Part shown: one piece after another, positions 4,217 to 6,918 of the stretch
How the letters are laid out: every line of letters starts with the position of its first letter
Position numbering within the stretch: the first letter of the stretch is position 1
Origin: Candidatus Aminicenantes bacterium UBA876
Lineage (GTDB): Bacteria > Acidobacteriota > Aminicenantia > UBA2199
Length of the DNA stretch: 6,918 nucleotides
Reading direction: 5' to 3'
NCBI GenBank assembly: GCA_002294665.1
Contig: DBFQ01000016.1
Span: 1-6,918 of the forward strand
Position numbers and translations under genes: made by a program
Notes under the pieces: generated by a model
Told to the model about the DNA's origin: nothing
The model's input: the letters and a program-made list of their open reading frames with translations, nothing else
The model's database searches: none

Positions 4217-6508
4217 GAGACTTTTCAGGTTCAACAATGTTTTTTCGTGAATCCCTGACGAGTCCGCGGCGTCCGCCTCAGGGGAGCGGATCAGCCGTTC
4301 GCGCAATTGCTGCTGGCGGTCCAGCCATTTCACGATACGGCGCTGCAGATGCCGGCTCTGGATCCATTTTTCGCGGTGCAGGTTCCGCGTTTCTCCGGGA
4401 TCCCGGCTGAGGTCATAAAGCTCACGGATACCGTTTTGAAACATGATCAATTTATACCGGCCGTCCAATACGCAATGGCCCGGAGTTCCCCGCTTGGCGA
4501 TAAAGATATGGTCGTTGATTTCGGCCTCGGGATCAAACAGGAGTTGAAGGAAATTGCGGCCATGATTCTGATGGGGGTCCCGGGGCAGGTCATAGATATC
4601 CGACAACGTACGGAATATATCCGTCATCTTGACCATGGATTGAATCCGGCGCGGAAAATCGGCGCCGATTTTCCGCGGCAGATGCAGGATCAGGGGAATA
4701 TGAATCCCCGGCTCATGAAAGCTGATGCCGTGGCCGAACACCTCTTTTTCGCCGAGATACTCACCATGGTCGCCGATGATGAGTACAATCGATTTTTCTA
4801 AAAGCCCCAAGCGGCTGAGTCCGGCGTGAATCTTTGCGAAAACCGAATCCGCACTGGCCAGGGTTTCATCATAGCATGCTTCCACATACCGGACCTGATC
4901 CTGAGAAAGCCGCACGTTATCGCGGGCTTTGACAAAATCCTCCAGGGCAACCCGGGCCTTGAACGCATTCGAAAAAAGTCCCTGAAACTCCGGGATCGGC
5001 CGGTACACGGAATGGGGCTCCTTGAAGTGTACATACAGGAAAAAATGCTTTTCGCGGTTCTTTTCCAGCCAGGGCAGGATATGGGGCAGGTATTCCTGGG
5101 ACTTGCGGTAAAAAACCGGCTCCTTGTACAATTCATGGAAGTGATCAAACCCCCTGTCAAAACCGAAAGCGGCGGCGATATTGGCCATTCCGTTCACCGC
5201 TTTGGTCAGTATTCCTTTCCGGCTCAATCGTTCAGCCAGGGTTCCCAGCTCCAGGGGCAGACTCGAATACGGGTCATACACTCCAGTTATCGGCAGGGGA
5301 TATCCGGTAAAGAGAGTACTGACGCTGCAACGCGTGGTCAGGGCTTCGCTGTAAGTCCGGGAAAAAACAATGGCGTTTTCGGCAAAGCGTTCCATGGCCG
5401 GAGTGGTGGGCCTGGAATATCCGTAAGCGGAAAAATGATCCGCCCGGGCTGAATCAAAAAGAAGCACAATGACATTTAAGCTCCGTAACCGTTCCTGCAA
5501 ACTGGCTACGCGATCAGCATTGTGTGTTGAATCGGATGCGCTCCGGGACGCCTTGCCGAAATGGCGAATCCCCAACGAAGAAAACTCGACAATACCGTCT
5601 ACCACTTCGTTTGAATCCTCGCGACGAAAAACCATGCTCAATCGGGTCAGACCTTCCCGTTCGCCGAGCTCGGCTTGCAGGGAGTGAAAATCACGATCGT
5701 TCGGGATGGTCCACTCCGCCGCCAGCTCTTCGGGACCGGCTTCATGCTGTTGCACAAAAACGCTGATTTTGGCGTTTGTTTCCCCAGTCATCGCGGCTGA
5801 AACCGGAACAAAACGGCATTCACCCAGCAGACGGGAGTTTTTGGTCAGGTGGATGTAGTAATCGCGTCTGCCCGGCAGCAGGGCACCGAAACCCCACTTA
5901 CCTTCCTTTTCACTGATCAATCGTATCAAATCATGGGCTTTGCGGACTTGATGCACCTGGAGCGGATTTTTAATGCTGGTGACGGTTAAATGAGAAAACG
6001 CAACCGGGAAAAAGATGGATTCGGCCAACTTCTCCGCCTGTTGCATTTGAGAAGAAGAGAAATTATATTGAATATCGATTTCGTTGCGGCCCGGTTTCAG
6101 GTCGCTTCTCAACAAGTCGAGTTTCACCAGTCCGGATCCATGTTTCGGAAGCTTTAGCTGTACGGCTTTGCCACTGTTCAATCTCAACGTCAACCCGATA
6201 CAAACCGCCTGGGCCTTGAGGTTCGGCCTGGCATGAAGCAGCAGCTGCAGTGCCCGGACTTCCTCTAATTGAAAAGTGATTCTTGAGGCCGGGTAGCGCC
6301 CCCAGCGCAATGGTTTCCCCTTAGATGCCGCAAGATTTTCGACCATGCCGTATCCATCGGGCATCAGGATGTAATCATGGAAGAAGTACCCGGTCCGGTC
6401 AAGCGTGATCCGGCTTTCCTCGATCAGGTCAACAACCCGTGCTTGCCTTCCGCATTGCCCGCAGAACAGGATGACGGCGATCAGTCCGACAAAGCGTACG
6501 CTTTTCAT
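4205..6508 (-). CDS. Exported sulfatase-like protein (alkaline phosphatase superfamily), Thr at the nucleophile position
   Basis: This is a 767-residue protein. Residues 1-19 (MKSVRFVGLIAVILFCGQC) form an export signal ending in a lipoprotein-like Cys, but Gln at -1 breaks the usual lipobox. Residues about 30-320 are an unrecognised, strand-rich N-terminal region (for example QLKLPKHGSGLVKLDLLRSD). The sulfatase fold follows: NVIVLLFDSARADHFSAYGY at 345-364 with metal-ligand Asp352, the active-site loop TTRCSVSTLFTG at 391-402, VHFKEPH at 493-499, IGDHGEYLGE at 578-587 with Asp580 and His581, FGHG at 591-594, and the tail block ELYDLSRDPGETRNL at 696-710. It ends LKSLGYL, a tail common in sulfatase-like proteins. 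The FGly motif C-x-P/A-x-R is absent; aligned on LFTG, Thr392 takes the nucleophile position, so a phospho- or other ester hydrolase/transferase role is possible. ATG 6508 was chosen for the adjacent GGGGGAGG and the signal; the longer start at 6658 overlaps the GNAT gene. GC content appears lower than in neighbouring genes. Confidence 0.85.
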   Translation of the reverse strand: MKSVRFVGLIAVILFCGQCGRQARVVDLIEESRITLDRTGYFFHDYILMPDGYGMVENLAASKGKPLRWGRYPASRITFQLEEVRALQLLLHARPNLKAQAVCIGLTLRLNSGKAVQLKLPKHGSGLVKLDLLRSDLKPGRNEIDIQYNFSSSQMQQAEKLAESIFFPVAFSHLTVTSIKNPLQVHQVRKAHDLIRLISEKEGKWGFGALLPGRRDYYIHLTKNSRLLGECRFVPVSAAMTGETNAKISVFVQQHEAGPEELAAEWTIPNDRDFHSLQAELGEREGLTRLSMVFRREDSNEVVDGIVEFSSLGIRHFGKASRSASDSTHNADRVASLQERLRSLNVIVLLFDSARADHFSAYGYSRPTTPAMERFAENAIVFSRTYSEALTTRCSVSTLFTGYPLPITGVYDPYSSLPLELGTLAERLSRKGILTKAVNGMANIAAAFGFDRGFDHFHELYKEPVFYRKSQEYLPHILPWLEKNREKHFFLYVHFKEPHSVYRPIPEFQGLFSNAFKARVALEDFVKARDNVRLSQDQVRYVEACYDETLASADSVFAKIHAGLSRLGLLEKSIVLIIGDHGEYLGEKEVFGHGISFHEPGIHIPLILHLPRKIGADFPRRIQSMVKMTDIFRTLSDIYDLPRDPHQNHGRNFLQLLFDPEAEINDHIFIAKRGTPGHCVLDGRYKLIMFQNGIRELYDLSRDPGETRNLHREKWIQSRHLQRRIVKWLDRQQQLRERLIRSPEADAADSSGIHEKTLLNLKSLGYL
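4650..4677. repeat. Perfect 28-bp palindrome inside the sulfatase-like gene
   Basis: The 14-bp arm CGCGGAAAATCGGC (4650-4663) is followed with no spacer by its exact reverse complement (4664-4677). The symmetry stops at both ends (G at 4649 and G at 4678 do not pair). On the coding strand it reads in frame as PRKIGADFPR (residues 611-620), in the segment between the late metal-site block and the MTDIF helix, a region that usually varies in the family. Confidence 0.9.
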
Positions 6509-6536
6509 ACACCTCCCCCGGTTTGCCCTTGAACCC

Positions 6537-6545
6537 ATGATAACA
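6537..6545 (-). promoter_or_regulatory. Candidate extended -10 promoter for the sulfatase-like gene
   Basis: On the minus strand TGTTATCAT gives an extended -10 (TGn plus TATCAT, 5 of 6 to TATAAT). Transcription would start near 6530, with a leader of about 22 nt that includes the GGGGGAGG ribosome binding site (6512-6519). There is no good -35 at 17 bp, which an extended -10 can tolerate. It supports transcription independent of the upstream GNAT gene. Confidence 0.35.
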
Positions 6546-6593
6546 CAAATAACGTTTTCGCGGGGGCAAAGCGACGGGCCTGCGCCGAGCCCG

Positions 6594-6619
6594 GAAGCCG
6601 GCCGCAGCCCCCCGGCTTC
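6594..6619 (-). terminator. GC-rich inverted repeat at the GNAT stop codon, terminator-like without T-run
   Basis: GAAGCCGG (6594-6601) and CCGGCTTC (6612-6619) are perfect 8-bp arms around a 10-nt loop. The stem overlaps the acetyltransferase stop (6618-6620), where an intrinsic terminator would lie, but the bases that follow on the minus strand are GC-rich (CGGGCTCGGC), not T-rich. Attenuation or mRNA 3'-end protection are alternatives. Confidence 0.35.
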
Positions 6620-6918
6620 AAACCGGCAGGAACAGCTTGCGCATGGTGACGGAATCACCGTCGCGGCGCAGCGTTTTGAATCCGAAAGATTGATAAAGAC
6701 GCAGCGCGGGATTCTCCGCCACCACGCTGAGACTGACAGCCGGATAGCGCGATTGCGCGGCTTGCAGCAGTTCCCGCAGCAATTCCCTGCCGATCCCGCG
6801 GCCGCGGCAATCCGGCATCACCGCCATGGAAAGTTCCGGCGTATCCGCGGCGACGAATCCGTAACCCGGCGCCTGCGCGGGAAACAGCCGCAGCCAGGCG
6901 GCGCCGAGCGGCCGGTCG
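6618..6918 (-). CDS. GNAT-family N-acetyltransferase (5' end outside window)
   Basis: The last 99 residues are visible; the frame stays open to the right edge and so the start lies outside. The visible part begins DRPLGAAWLRLF, then GYGFVAADTPELS, MAVMPDCRGRGIGRELL, AVSLSVVAENPALRLYQSFG and ends MRKLFLPV. CRGRGIG matches the acetyl-CoA pyrophosphate-binding R/Q-x-x-G-x-G/A loop of the GNAT fold, and the ENPALRLYQSFGF segment is the typical late helix before the final strands. The internal ATG at 6827 lies inside the conserved strand before the CoA loop and is not the real start. The substrate cannot be told from the sequence. The gene is upstream of the sulfatase-like gene on the same strand with a 109-bp gap, a GC-rich inverted repeat and a candidate promoter between, so the two are probably separate units. 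Confidence 0.88.
   Translation of the reverse strand, partial: DRPLGAAWLRLFPAQAPGYGFVAADTPELSMAVMPDCRGRGIGRELLRELLQAAQSRYPAVSLSVVAENPALRLYQSFGFKTLRRDGDSVTMRKLFLPV

Noticed and set aside
5320..5331. Cys394 as a formylglycine precursor (CSVST resembling CxPSR)
   Set aside because: Pro/Ala at +2 and Arg at +4 are both missing, and alignment on the LFTG block places Thr392, not Cys394, at the nucleophile position.
4826..5452. Plus-strand open frame (208 codons) opposite the sulfatase-like gene
   Set aside because: It is antisense to conserved catalytic-fold sequence and has no recognisable domain or convincing ribosome binding site.
6509..6658. Upstream in-frame extension of the sulfatase-like gene to an ATG at 6658
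   Set aside because: It would overlap the GNAT 3' end and place 50 unrelated residues before a normal export signal; the ribosome binding site supports 6508.

Overview
The window reads as a GC-rich, probably Gram-negative, free-living heterotroph. It carries a secreted cysteine dipeptidase with an N-terminal signal segment, a large exported alkaline-phosphatase-superfamily protein, AGGAGG-type ribosome binding sites, and no phage, plasmid or insertion-sequence genes. Standalone SpoIIE-type phosphatases, secreted C69 peptidases and sulfatase-like proteins ending in an LKSLGYL-like tail fit an Acidobacteriota/Aminicenantes- or deltaproteobacterium-like lineage. That placement is an inference from gene content and is weak.

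Layout, left to right: a short tandem octamer repeat runs into the 3' end of an L-2-hydroxyglutarate oxidase gene (lhgO, minus strand). A 146-bp divergent promoter region follows, holding two back-to-back sigma70-like promoters and a 6-bp-arm inverted repeat. Next are a PP2C/SpoIIE-type serine/threonine phosphatase (plus strand) and, after 135 bp, a secreted C69-family dipeptidase (plus strand). A 67-bp gap separates this from the convergent, minus-strand gene for a 767-residue sulfatase-like protein. After a 109-bp gap, the 3' part of a GNAT acetyltransferase gene (minus strand) runs off the right edge.

The genes do not form an obvious single pathway. LhgO is a metabolite-repair enzyme returning L-2-hydroxyglutarate to 2-oxoglutarate. 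The phosphatase looks like a partner-switching regulator whose partners lie outside the window. The dipeptidase would act on small peptides outside the cytoplasm. The sulfatase-like protein is probably exported, and it has Thr where FGly sulfatases have Cys or Ser, so a classical sulfatase reaction is doubtful.

I did not find a clear new multi-gene system. The strongest unexplained signals are a perfect 28-bp palindrome inside the sulfatase-like gene, the altered active-site motif and uncharacterised N-terminal half of that protein, the lower GC of that gene relative to its neighbours, the octamer array that supplies the lhgO stop codon, and the paired divergent promoters with a candidate operator. 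No intergenic stretch exceeds 300 bases.
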